Positions 33,428 through 45,165 of a stretch of 64,000 bases of DNA are shown in pieces. The notes under the pieces are model-generated. The model saw only the letters and a program-made list of their open reading frames with translations. It did not search any database and was not told the origin of the DNA. Source of the stretch: Rutidosis leptorrhynchoides (lineage: Eukaryota > Streptophyta > Magnoliopsida > Asterales > Asteraceae); NCBI RefSeq assembly GCF_046630445.1, contig NC_092341.1, positions 256,790,501 to 256,854,500 on the forward strand, in the 5' to 3' direction. Within the stretch, counting starts at the first letter, position 1. Every line of letters begins with the position of its first letter. Made by a program: the position numbers and the translations under genes.

Positions 33428-36400
33428 TGAAATGTCCCGTTCTTAATGATTAAAAACGTTCCATATTAATTGATTTCGTTGCGAGGTTTTGACCTCTATA
33501 TGAGACGTTTTTCAAAGACTGCATTCATTTTTAAAACAAACCATAACCTTTATTTCATAAATAAAGGTTTAAAAAGCTTTACGTAGATTATCAAATAATG
33601 ATAATCTAAAATATCCTGTTTACACACGACCATTACATAATGGTTTACAATACAAATATGTTACATCGAAATCAGTTTCTTGAATGCAGTTTTTACACAA
33701 TATCATACAAACATGGACTCCAAATCTTGTCCTTATTTTAGTATGCAACAGCGGAAGCTCTTAATATTCACCTGAGAATAAACATGCTTTAAACGTCAAC
33801 AAAAATGTTGGTGAGTTATAGGTTTAACCTATATATATATCAAATCGTAACAATAGACCACAAGATTTCATATTTCAATACACATCCCATACATAGAGAT
33901 AAAAATCATTCATATGGTGAACACCTGGTAACCGACAATAACAAGATGCATATATAAGAATATCCCCATCATTCCGGGACACCCTTCGGATATGATATAA
34001 ATTTCGAAGTACTAAAGCATCCGGTACTTTGGATGGGGTTTGTTAGGCCCAATAGATCTATCTTTAGGATTCGCGTCAATTAGGGTGTCTGTTCCCTAAT
34101 TCTTAGATTACCAGACTTAATAAAAAGGGGCATATTCGATCTCAATAATTCAACCATAGAATGTAGTTTCACGTACTTGTGTCTATTTTGTAAATCATTT
34201 ATAAAACCTGCATGTATTCTCATCCCAAAAATATTAGATTTTAAAAGTGGGACTATAACTCACTTTCACAGATTTTTACTTCGTCGGGAAGTAAGACTTG
34301 GCCACTGTTGATTCACGAACCTATAACAATATATACATATATATTAAAGTATGTTCAAAATATATTTACAACACTTTTAATATATTTTGATGTTTTAAGT
34401 TTATTAAGTCAGCTGTCCTCGTTAGTAACCTATAACTAGTTGTCCACAGTTAGATGTACAGAAATAAATCGATAAATATTATCTTGAATCAATCCACGAC
34501 CCAGTGTATACGTATCTCAGTATTGATCACAACTCAAACTATATATATTTTGGAATCAACCTCAACCCTGTATAGCTAACTCCAACATTCACATATAGAG
34601 TGTCTATGGTTGTTCCGAAATATATATAGATGTGTCGACATGATAGGTCGAAACATTGTATACGTGTCTATGGTATCTCAAGATTACATAATATACAATA
34701 CAAGTTGATTAAGTTATGGTTGGAATAGATTTGTTACCAATTTTCACGTAGCTAAAATGAGAAAAATTATCCAATCTTGTTTTACCCATAACTTCTTCAT
34801 TTTAAATCCGTTTTGAGTGAATCAAATTGCTATGGTTTCATATTGAACTCTATTTTATGAATCTAAACAGAAAAAGTATAGGTTTATAGTCGGAAAAATA
34901 AGTTACAAGTCGTTTTTGTAAAGGTAGTCATTTCAGTCGAAAGAACGACGTCTAGATGACCATTTTAGAAAACATACTTCCACTTTGAGTTTAACCATAA
35001 TTTTTGGATATAGTTTCATGTTCATAATAAAAATCATTTTCTCAGAATAACAACTTTTAAATCAAAGTTTATCATAGTGTTTAATTAACTAACCCAAAAC
35101 AGCCCGCGGTGTTACTACGACGGCGTAAATCCGGTTTTACGGTGTTTTTCGTGTTTCCAGGTTTTAAATCATTAAGTTAGCATATCATATAGATATAGAA
35201 CATGTGTTTAGTTGATTTTAAAAGTCAAGTTAGAAGGATTAACTTTTGTTTGCGAACAAGTTTATAATTAACTAAACTATGTTCTAGTGATTACAAGTTT
35301 AAACCTTCGAATAAGATAGCTTTATATGTATGAATCGAATGATGTTATGAACATCATTACTACCTTAATTTCCTTGGATAAACCTACTGGAAAAGAGAAA
35401 AAATGGATCTAGCTTCAATGGATCCTTGGATGGCTCGAAGTTCTTGAAGCAGAATCATGACACGAAAACAAGTTCAAGTAAGATCATCACTTGAAATAAG
35501 ATTGTTATAGTTATAGAAATTGAACCAAAGTTTGAATATGATTATTACCTTGTATTAGAATGATAACCTACTGTAAGAAACAAAGATTTCTTGAGGTTGG
35601 ATGATCACCTTACAAGATTGGAAGTGAGCTAGCAAACTTGAAAGTATTCTTGATTTTATGAAACTAGAACTTTTGGAATTTATGAAGAACACTTAGAACT
35701 TGAAGATAGAACTTGAGAGAGATCAATTAGATGAAGAAAATTGAAGAATGAAAGTGTTTGTAGGTGTTTTTGGTCGTTGGTGTATGGATTAGATATAAAG
35801 GATATGTAATTTTGTTTTCATGTAAATAAGTCATGAATGATTACTCATATTTTTGTAATTTTATGAGATATTTCATGCTAGTTGCCAAATGATGGTTCCC
35901 ACATGTGTTAGGTGACTCACATGGGCTGCTAAGAGCTGATCATTGGAGTGTATATACCAATAGTACATACATCTAAAAGCTGTGTATTGTACGAGTACGA
36001 ATACGGGTGCATACGAGTAGAATTGTTGATGAAACTGAACGAGGATGTAATTGTAAGCATTTTTGTTAAGTAGAAGTATTTTGATAAGTGTATTGAAGTC
36101 TTTCAAAAGTGTATAAATACATATTAAAACACTACATGTATATACATTTTAACTGAGTCGTTAAGTCATCGTTAGTCGTTACATGTAAGTGTTGTTTTGA
36201 AACCTTTAGGTTAACGATCTTGTTAAATGTTGTTAACCCAATGTTTATAATATCAAATGAGATTTTAAATTATTATATTATCATGATATTATCATGTATG
36301 AATATCTCTTAATATGATATATATACATTAAATGTCTTTACAACGATAATCGTTACATATATGTCTCGTTTAAAAATCATTAAGTTAGTAGTCTTGTTTT

Positions 36401-36686
36401 TACATATGTAGTTCATTGTTAATATACTTTATGATATGTTTTCTTATCATAGTATCATGTTAACTATATATATATATATATCCATATATATGTCATCATA
36501 TAGTTTTTACAAGTTTTAACGTTCGTGAATCACCGATCAACTTGGGTGGTCAATTGTCTATATGAAACATATTTCAATTAATCAAGTCTTAACAAGTTTG
36601 ATTGCTTAACATGTTGGAAACATTTAATCATGTAAATATCAATCTCAATTAATATATATAAACATGGAAAAGTTCGGGTCACTACA
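33428..36686 (-). repeat. 5' LTR of the family A element
   Basis: 3259 bp, TG..CA on the minus strand. A TTTATATC TATA-like word on the minus strand near 35790 is followed by a CA-rich leader, a plausible transcription start shared with the other copies. A (TA)n tract near 36465-36482 is 4 bp longer than in the 3' LTR. Confidence 0.97.
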
Positions 36687-36691
36687 AAGTA

Positions 36692-37399
36692 CCCTTGATT
36701 TCAAAAGATTCGGATTCAACAGCAGAAACAATTTTGGAAATTAAGTTCGAAACATCTTATGTTTGGTCAAGAGGAGCACCAGATTCCATAGCTGGATCTT
36801 TGGAAGATTCGGCAGTTACGACTGGTGTTATCTCCACAAGAGGATCAATAGATTCCATAACCAAATCTTCATAAATCTTAGCAGTTAAGACTGATGTTGT
36901 CTCTCTTGTAACTTGCTGGGGCTTAGCAGTGAAGACTCCGACTAATCCTGCATCAAGAAATGGTTGAGCAATAGATTCCACAACCAGTTTAAAAGAAACG
37001 GTAGATATGATTGAGGCTGTCTCTGAAAGAGGAGCACCAGATAGTATAACCTATAGTATTTTACCAGTATTTGAGGCTCTGGTTGTCCCTTAGTTGATTT
37101 CTGGAGTAGCAAGAGGTTCTTCTACTGGATCTGGTTGTTGAGGACCCTCCCCCTTAGCAACATCAACAACATTAGAGGTGAGGTCAAGGGTTGCTCGCTG
37201 TTCAGCAGGAATACACAACATCATTTGTTTTGTTAGACCAGGATATGGTTTCACACATTTTTTTGTTGAACATCCGACCCTCCTTTGGTTTGCGAACCCT
37301 TATAGGATCAGTGATTTCATCATAAGCACCCATGAGATTGTAAGCAAAGCAGTGACTTAGGAATCTCGGGAAAGGGATGATTTCACTGCGTTTGGCTTG
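36692..37399 (-). pseudogene. Decayed ORF remnant, probably retroelement
   Basis: The minus strand encodes IPFPRFLSHCFAYNLMGAYD and then EITDPIRVRKPKEGRMFNKK before stops. Further on is a repetitive acidic stretch at 36757-36981 with three similar segments around VMESIDPLVE and AMESGAPLDQ. The composition suggests an element ORF with internal repeats, now broken by stops. I cannot name the family. The young gypsy element inserted at its downstream edge. Confidence 0.4.
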
Positions 37400-39445
37400 T
37401 GTTGGTTAGTGATCCAATGATAATATTCAAATGTTAAACACTTTGTTTTGATGATGACACCAAGTCTTATGTGCTTAAAAAACGTATAGAACAATACAAG
37501 TTCACGAGCCTACACAATCTCTAGCAAACCGATACACATAATAACAAAGATGAGCACGACTAGGTCCACGGTCAACCGCAGGTCGAATCGTAGATGCCCT
37601 GTACCTTGGTTCTGAGGAACAAGGTGCATGGTCGACTCCATAGTCAACCGTGGGTCGCCGCAGTTTTCTCTGTTCGAATTTTTGATTAAAAAATGTTTGA
37701 CTACTTCGGGGCATCTATAATTTACTAAACTTATTTCAACATGCTTAGAATAGTTTCCTCCTTCATATCCAAATGAGTTTTGGTCACCAAAACACTAATC
37801 TTTGTTAATCACACTTAATGACATCTTAATGACACTTTTAGCTTGTGATTAGTGTTAAATACATAAGTATTGCTAAAAGTTGTTTTTCAAAGTCATCTTT
37901 TTTTTAAATCTAAATTAAATTATTAGGATGGTCATTAAAGTCCCAACTAAAGAGTTGTTCTCCACTTGATTGACCATTAAGCATTACTTACGTGCTTAAT
38001 AAGAGTTTAGTGTAAACTCCCAAAAGTCTTCATGTGAAAACAAATGGGACTTATTTAGCTTGTTGCAAGTAACTAATGAGGTTAGATACTTTCATCAAAG
38101 AAAAGACAAGTTGGTGAAGACATGGCATATGAGGTTTGAAATGTAATGATTTATCTCTTTATGATTAGTGTAACTCCCAAAGATTCTTCACAAGAGTACA
38201 AATGGTCACCATTGGCTTGTTGCAAGTTACCAATGAGGTTAGATGCTTCCATCCAAGTGTAGACAAATTGTATGAAGACATGGGATTTGGGGTTTGGCTT
38301 GTTGTGTATTGTCATAGAGCAAAAATCAGCACTTACCTCTGTTTGGAATCAATGACAAAAGTCTCAAGAGAAGATGCTTTCCTCATTTGCAAGCTCATGT
38401 CCACTTCAATGAATGTATTCAAGGTATAAGATGAAGGTCAAGGACTTCCAGGTGCATTAAGCATCTTTTAAAGGCTCTATATTGGGTAAAGAAGTCAAAA
38501 ATTTAAAGAAAAAGGAGCTCCAATGAATATATTGAAAAGCTGACAGAAGGCTCCGCGTTTGACTCCAAGGTCGACCGTGAATCGACCGCAGTTTGGTCTG
38601 TTAATATTTTATTGGAATATAAATACACCACTTTGCTAAACTAGAAGAGCACCTCTTTCCAACATACTTTCAAGCTCATATCAACTAATCTCCAAAGCCT
38701 CAACCACATATCTATGGAGAGATTATAAGAGAGAAAGAGAGATTCTATTTACACTAAGTTGAATTACATTGTAAACTTCATGCTTATCATTTTTATCTTT
38801 AAGTTTACTTTGTGAGATACTTCCTTAGGAGGTCAAGGAAGTTAAATAGTTCTTGTGATAGGAAAAACCATCTTACTTAGTGATTCAACTTCCTTAAAGG
38901 GATCTAGGAAGTTGATTAATTCCATTGGAAATTAAGACTTATCCAAGGTGAAGATAAGTTTGATCTAAGTAAGGTTGGTGTGACCTATTGAAGAACTAGG
39001 AGAGATTGAGTTAGTAGAATTGATCTTATGATAAGAACATCATCTTATCTAGTGATCCTTCTTCCTCAAAGGAAACTAAGAAGTTGTTCATATTTCCATT
39101 GGGAAATTGATGCTTGTCTAAGGTGAAGACGAGTGTGATATAGGAGTAGTGTTGGTGTGACTTATTGAAGATCATTTGGTGTAAATGGATCTCCACCGGG
39201 TTTGGAGAAATGCTTAGTGAAGCTAACTCCCGATTAGTGAATCGATGAGTGGATTAAGGTGGATTAGTTAACGTCCACCCGAACCACTATAAATCCTTAT
39301 GTTTGTACACTTTACATTCTTTTACATACTTGCATTAACAAACACAAATGCTTCCACACTTGAAACTTATGATTTAATTTTCAAATATTACAAAAAAGTT
39401 TTAAGAAATCATTAAGTAACTATTCACCCCCTCTAGTTACTTATA
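37400..39445 (+). repeat. 5' LTR of the Sirevirus-type element
   Basis: It begins TGTTGGTTAG and ends near CACCCCCTCTAGTTACTTAT, with the exact end blurred by mutation. It matches 62966-64000 in order. It contains two clusters of GGTCGACCG-like words (37565-37665 and 38560-38590). A TATAAATA box lies at 38618-38625. Confidence 0.88.
38618..38625 (+). promoter_or_regulatory. TATA box in the Sirevirus-type LTR
   Basis: TATAAATA within GGAATATAAATACACC, about 30 bp downstream of a cluster of GGTCGACCG-like motifs. Confidence 0.65.
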
Positions 39446-40090
39446 AATGGAATCAGAGCGGTTGCTCTAATCTTTGCTCAAAAAACATTTTTTTCATGTC
39501 TAATAACTATTTTGTGCAAAAACCCGAGTCAAAGATCTTGGAACTAAGCTCTACTTGTTTGGAGAACGCAAAAGAGATTTTGGATGAGTTAGTCTTGAAT
39601 CATGATGAAAATTTTCATATGAGAAGCAACTTCAAGACACTCGCGTGATGTGGAGTCAAGGATCGAACCTGAATGGTCAAACTTACATCCATTACATTGA
39701 GGAAAATATCACCATTCACATGGTGAGGTAAGCTTGCTTGTTTTTTTTAGTAAAAGTCTATTTAATATTTGTGTACTCTAAATGTTGTGATAATTAACAA
39801 AACATTGATTTAAAAGAAAAGCTTGAACAAAGAAACATTCTTTGAATAAACCAAGTTAATTTTTGAAAAGTAAAGTATGTAAAGAAAAATGTGGGGTTGG
39901 GTCAAAATCACAACTATAGTGTACACAATAGAAGCACCTTGAAACTTGCCATGAAACTTAGGTCAACGTAATGTATGTGATAATTGAAATTACTTGTGCC
40001 TTGAATCTTTGCATGTAAAATGACATGAGTTATTGTTTAATGTGTGCTTAATTAATTGATCTTACATGCTAGAATACGTAGGTTGTCACA
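39446..40090 (+). other. Sirevirus leader and gag start region (decayed)
   Basis: TGGAATCAGAGCGG at 39448-39461 is a one-base variant of the initiator tRNA-Met primer site. The rest should be leader and early gag, but stops and shifts prevent a readable frame. The last five bases, TCACA, are the left target duplication of the Athila-like insertion. Confidence 0.6.
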
Positions 40091-42120
40091 TGATATCGGC
40101 TAAAAAGTCACGTTTTCACCCCGGTATTGAGGCCCAAAAACAAGAAAGTTCCAAGATTTATCACCAAAATACCCGCTTTGTAGGATGAAATTGAAGATCA
40201 AGTAATTACGAAGACGGTGCACAAAGAATCAAAAGAATCAGAGCTAAAACGAAGATTTTAGAGTGAAAACGGTGAAAGACAAGAAACCAAACTACGATCA
40301 AGGAAATCAAGTTACGATCCAGTGAATTCAGTAAACCAGGGCAGGCCAAACGGCTTGCCAAACGGCCTGCCACTATGGGAAATGGCCTGCCAAATGGGCC
40401 AAGCAAACGGGCATAAAAACGGGCCACCATTGCAAACGGGCCCTGCAAACGGCTTGAAAAACGGCTTGCCAAACGGCCCGCCAGCCGTTTGTAGGCAAAA
40501 TTCACTTCTATTTAAAGGGCCTTTGTCATCCATTTTTACACACACTTCAATTCACTTCTTTCTCTCTCTTTCTACAATATTAGTCTTACTTTCAAGGTCT
40601 TCGACTCTGTGCGGGAAACCTAGTACCCGGAGAAGAACGCCGAAGATTGTATTAAGAATGGTCTGGAGTTTGAAGTTGTCACTTTTGTATTCGGAACTCG
40701 TTTAATCTACTGGTACTTCTATCCTTTGTCTTTATACAATGTATTCCATTATTATGCTCTGTGATATTGTTGCCATGATTAGCGAGTAGTTATCTTTAGT
40801 GTATGCTATGATGTAGTCAGTTATAACGCCGAAATAATATTATGGTTTGTGTATGTTGTTAAAATGCTTTCCGATTATGCTTTAAACTCAATTGCTTTTC
40901 CAACTAATAGAACGTAGTTATTGACTCTGTTATTGGGAAGTCGCGAACCCCGATTCAGAGTACACTATCTGTGTCACCCCTTGGTAAGAGAAGTCTATCG
41001 AATACAACGTAAGTTTGACTGAGGCACACCGGTTGTAGTAAGTCCACCGAGCCTTGGATTTCGACTGAGGACTCTTTCGTAGTGAAACATCTAACTAGAC
41101 CCCTTGTACATTGTCGGTCTTAGACCATGCTAGTATAGTCATCAAGCATATAAACTGCGTACGTGCACGCTGAAGCACAACGGTTGTTGTAAGCTGCACC
41201 TCTACTACGTAAGACCATGGAACCCAGTCAGTACTGATTAGTACACTTCACCATAACGCGGTCTCAAGCATTGCACCCCGCTTGAAGATTCTTAGTTAAT
41301 TAAGGAACTGTTTGTTTAAACACATAAAGGATTGTACCGTTAGGATAACCGAACATGTTCATGGAAGTCAAACCTGACTTGGCCATGGTATTCTTTATGT
41401 TTGAACTCTTTTAAGGGCCTAACTATCTTTTGAACCCAATCATTAACGAAAGCATCAAGACACATCACGCCTCTCGGAAATGGCAAACCATGTATTCTAT
41501 TATGCTTAAGAAAGTTTAGACCATTTTAGAATGTTAATATGTCACCCAATCGAGTCGCTCAATTGGATGAGCCGTCTGAACGTGTATGACTGTAGTCAGA
41601 CTGCATGGGCGTCGGGGGTAAGGGACATTGCTGTCTATTCAGAATCTTCAAGCCTAACGCATTACCTAGTGAGATATCTTATGACAGGGGCTTTTAGGAC
41701 CAGTGTAATGTGTACAAGGTCACTACCTATTCATGAGTCAGCATTCCATAATCTCGGCAAAGTAACTGAAGAAATCATAGTATGCACTTGTTTTAACCTT
41801 ATCTGAATTACAAATTTTATTGCATTTACTTTACTTTATCTTATAAACTAGAAAACCCAAAAATTAGGTATATCACTACTCCTTCACTTTAGAATTATCT
41901 TATGCTTTAATTACAGGTTCGATTCTACTGATATCTTAAACATACAACCCTAGGTCATGCTTCCGTTACTCATAATAAGGAGTAGTACGATTTAGGCCCC
42001 GCGGAATATAAATTTAAAACTATTGATCCCCCCTCTTGGCAGTTGATTATGACGCCTTGCGGCCTGACGACACCGCATAAATAAACCGTCCGTTTTGGCC
42101 ATATCGAGAGAGGGATATCA
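40091..42120 (+). repeat. 5' LTR of the Athila-like element
   Basis: 2030 bp from TGATATCGGC to GAGAGAGGGATATCA. A block at 40340-40495 holds about ten copies of GCAAACGGG / GCCAAACGGC-like words. TATTTAAAG at 40509-40517 is the probable TATA box. Confidence 0.93.
40340..40495 (+). repeat. Cluster of GCCAAACGGC-type motifs upstream of the LTR TATA box
   Basis: Repeated GCCAAACGGC, GCCTGCCAAATGGGC, GCAAACGGGC and similar words fill about 150 bp and end roughly 15 bp before TATTTAAAG. The other LTR has the same block (48124-48262) with more mutations. It is probably a tandem array of regulatory sites. Confidence 0.75.
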
Positions 42121-42126
42121 AGTTTT

Positions 42127-42144
42127 TGGCGAAGCTGCAGGGGA
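42127..42144 (+). other. Primer-binding site of the Athila-like element (diverged, tRNA-Asp type)
   Basis: TGGCGAAGCTGCAGGGGA matches the usual Athila tRNA-Asp site TGGCGCCGTTGCCGGGGA at 14 of 18 positions and lies just inside the LTR. Confidence 0.65.
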
Positions 42145-42508
42145 ACTGGTATCAGACAATACTGCTTTTATCAAACTTATTCACAAGCATTTAGTGGTGT
42201 CTAAGAAAGACAATTATACACGGACTTGGTTGTTGGATTTTCCGAACAATCTCCAATTATATTGGAACCAAAAGGATCCTGCCTCTCCGTAGTCGGCATG
42301 GCCACTTGATTTATTGAATAGTTTGTGCAAAGCTCTGTTATCAAAATACCAGGGAATCAGTAGCAAGAACCAAAAACATATTTAAACTTAGGATAATTAA
42401 ATTAGATTACCTTAGATTAAAATTACCTTAGACTACTTTAGAATTGCCTTAGAGTACCTAACTTAGCTTATCTACTTAAAATTTAAAACAAAAAGGCATA
42501 CCCAGTGT

Positions 42509-43980
42509 ATGACCCAAACCCGATCTAGACCAGGGCCGTTGTTATTAGTACCTGATCCAGACGCAATAATCTCTAAAGCACTCAAGGAAGAACGAATTAG
42601 AAATCGAATGGCGTTACGCGTAACTTTAGCAGAAAACACCAAACCCTTGATTTAAGGTCGAGGAGGACCGATCAGATTCCCAGAGATTCAAGGACACTCG
42701 TTCGAGTTAAAACATTACATCATACAGCTCATCCAAAACAGCTGTCAGTTTCATGGATTACTGAATGACGATCCTAACTCTCACCTTGATAAATTCATAT
42801 CTCTTTCAAACTCCTACAAATAGCCAGTGATAGGACAAGATATAGTCCGACTATAATTGTTTCCCTATTCTCTCACTCATCATGCAAATACATGGTTCGA
42901 AGGACTGGAAAACGACTCCATCACGTCATGGACAGAGATGCTACTAAATTCCTAACCAAATATTTCCCTCCTTCTAAACAAACCAAACTCAAGAATGACA
43001 TCATTAACTTTAAACAACGTTATGATGAATCTCTTTACACTGCATGGGAGCGATTCAAAACCCTGTTGAAGAAATGCCCTAATCACCAGTTAAAATGGTC
43101 AGCTCAAATCTGTACCTTCTACAATGGTCTTACGGTAAATCATAGGACGACGATTGATGCAGCAGCTCAAGGAAATCTGTTGAACCAAACCGCAGATGAA
43201 GCATGGGAGTTGCTCGAGAACATGACAATGCATCATCATGACTGGAACAGTGGTGAAACAATTTCATCATCTGCCCAAATCTCTGCACTTAACAATCAAA
43301 CAGAAGCCATCAAATCCCTCACGGATAAGATGGAATCTCTCGCCAAACAACTCGGAGAATTGAAGACGCAGTCGTAGCAGGTTAACCAGGCTCAGGCATG
43401 TGTTAATTGTACCAACCCGCAACCCACTGAAGAATATCAAGTTGAGTACGAGAATCCTGACGGTTCAATCTGTTACGTTCAATACCCATCTCGTCAACCA
43501 AATCCCGAATTCAATCAACAACCTAGGGTTAACCATTTTTAACAAAATAACCAGCCTTTTCGCTATCGCTACCCACCTTATCTACCCCAATAATCTCAAC
43601 TAACCTACGATCAACCACTTTCACTCACTGGTCCACCAGCTGAGGAAAATTCCTCAACCACCCAAATTACGAAAGTAACCAACCCTACTCGCGGGACTGA
43701 TGACCAGTTGATTCAGTTCATTCAAGGACAACGACAGCTAAATCAGAGAACTGCATCTAAGCAAGATCAGACGGAGATACTAATGAGAAATCAATTGGCT
43801 TTGCCCAAAAGTCTAGAAACGCAGCTCAGACAGTTATCACAACGCCTTGAAACCCGACCGCAAGGAGGATTACCTAGTAATACTATCCAAAATCCCCACA
43901 TAGAGGAAGCTAAGCAAATGGACCCCATAATCCCAAAGGAAGAATGACGGAGAAGGTCAGCTAGGCTCAAGAACAAATCA
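42509..43980 (+). pseudogene. Athila-like gag, broken
   Basis: The frame starts at ATG 42509 (MTQTRSRPGPLLLVPDPD). It continues in pieces through FELKHYIIQLIQNSCQFHG, HLDKFISLSNSY and ANTWFEGLENDSITSW, then in another frame through FLTKYFPPSKQTKLKNDI, YESLYTAWERFKTLL-like and TMHHHDWNSGE segments. These are the usual Athila gag blocks. There is at least one frameshift near 42930. In-frame stops lie at about 42654, 43375, 43540, 43591 and 43945. From 42892 onward the frame is otherwise kept, so damage is mostly point nonsense changes. Confidence 0.85.
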
Positions 43981-44238
43981 ACATAAACTCAGAAGCTGGC
44001 CACTGCAACTCCAGTTCGTATACCTTACCCTAGAAGGCTACAGGAAGAACCTTCCAAGCTCGATACCTACAAACTTAATGGAAGATTCCTGGACACCATG
44101 TCCAAAGTTCCCAACCAGAAGAGATACATCTGAAGGCTTCTCTTTACAAAGGAAAGGATACCAGATTCCAACAAAATTCCTCTGAGTGAAGAATGCTCGA
44201 CATTACTCAGGAACTCTCTACCAAATAAACTAGGAGAT

Positions 44239-44643
44239 ATGGGCCGATTCATTTTTCTGTGTTCTATCTACCAGTCTGGAACCATTTATGTGCTAGCAGA
44301 TTTAGGAGCAAGTATCAACCTAATCCCCTTTTCTCTCTACAAGAGATTAGAATTAGGAGACTTGTCGCCAACTAAAATGACAATCCAGCTTGCCGATCAT
44401 ACAATTCGATATCCTAAGGGCATAGTTGAGAACGTCTTGGTTAAAGTTGACAAATTCTTGTATCCTACGGATTTCGTAGTAATGGACATTAGGGAAGACC
44501 TACATACACCAATAGTATTAGGGAGACCTTTCATGAATATGGCTAGGACTGTCATTGATGTATACAATCAAACCTTGATCTTGCGATCACATGGGGAGAG
44601 CGTTACCTTCAAAATTGACCGACCTACCGATCTTTCTGGATAG
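44239..44643 (+). pseudogene. Athila-like aspartic protease
   Basis: The 134-codon frame contains VLADLGASINLIPFSLYKRL, with the catalytic Asp in ADLGAS (Athila-type DLG), then IQLADHTIRYPKGIVENVLV, FYPTDF-like strand and VLGRPFMNMARTVIDVY, the second retropepsin signature. It ends DLSG at TAG 44641-44643, in the same frame as the next ORF. A single stop thus separates protease from what follows. It is in the same frame as gag. Without suppression of several stops no polyprotein is made. Confidence 0.85.
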
Positions 44644-44649
44644 GCAGAG

Positions 44650-45165
44650 ATGTTTGATATTTCCACCAGACGGATCACTTTCGTTGATGAGTCTTCACCA
44701 CCAGCTAATGATATGGAAATGGGTGTTGAATCACAGTCTTCTGACAACCCAGAAATGGAAGAAGAGGATCCCATCGAAGAAATAGAGGAAAAGGAAGAAT
44801 CTGAGGAGGAAGAGGAAATGGGAGACGTAAAAGAAACTGCAATAATACCTTCTCTAAGCTTGGAACGTCACAAAAAATTAATGAGGCTCGAGACTAAAGA
44901 TCACAATTTAATCATTCATTTCAAGAAGAAAATTGATAAGGTTGAGGTAAAAGATATAGAAATTGAACCTGCAAGTGTCGAAGTGAAGCACCAGGATACT
45001 GAAGAAGCCCGTTTATCAGATGAATCCACAGAAGAAAGTTATACCAATGATGACAAGGAAGAACAACATGAAGACATTCTGGATGACTCATATTCTCCAC
45101 CCGAACCAGATCAGGAGGAGCTTCTTCAGATCGGTTCCCGGTCATATCTAATCACACCGACATGA
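44650..45165 (+). CDS. Acidic ORF downstream of the Athila-like protease
   Basis: The 171-residue frame starts MFDISTRRITFVDESSPP and is very rich in Glu (EEIEEKEESEEEEEMGD near residues 40-56). A Lys-rich segment RHKKLMRLETKDHN and another acidic tail follow. It is in frame with protease, from which one TAG separates it, and may be the C-terminal part of the gag-pro polyprotein. Its TGA overlaps the next ORF's ATG as ATGA. No domain is recognised. It occupies the place where reverse transcriptase should begin. Confidence 0.6.
   Translation: MFDISTRRITFVDESSPPANDMEMGVESQSSDNPEMEEEDPIEEIEEKEESEEEEEMGDVKETAIIPSLSLERHKKLMRLETKDHNLIIHFKKKIDKVEVKDIEIEPASVEVKHQDTEEARLSDESTEESYTNDDKEEQHEDILDDSYSPPEPDQEELLQIGSRSYLITPT

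Larger units (their letters stand above)
23722..36686 (-). mobile_element. Young 13-kb Ty3/gypsy (Tekay-like chromovirus) element with two extra ORFs, TSD AAGTA
   Basis: LTRs at 23722-26976 and 33428-36686 enclose, in minus-strand order, primer site, acidic ORF, F-box ORF, gag, protease, reverse transcriptase, RNase H, integrase and a chromodomain remnant. Target duplications AAGTA at 23717-23721 and 36687-36691 are identical. The LTRs differ by about four substitutions and one 4-bp (TA)n length change, so the insertion is young. Pol is nevertheless broken by a frameshift, a nonsense codon and an internal deletion. The total of 12,965 bp and 3.26-kb LTRs are large for the superfamily. Confidence 0.97.

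Noticed and set aside
23722-36686. Endogenous pararetrovirus
   Set aside because: The interior has an integrase and LTRs with target duplications, and no movement-protein region. It is a Ty3/gypsy retrotransposon.
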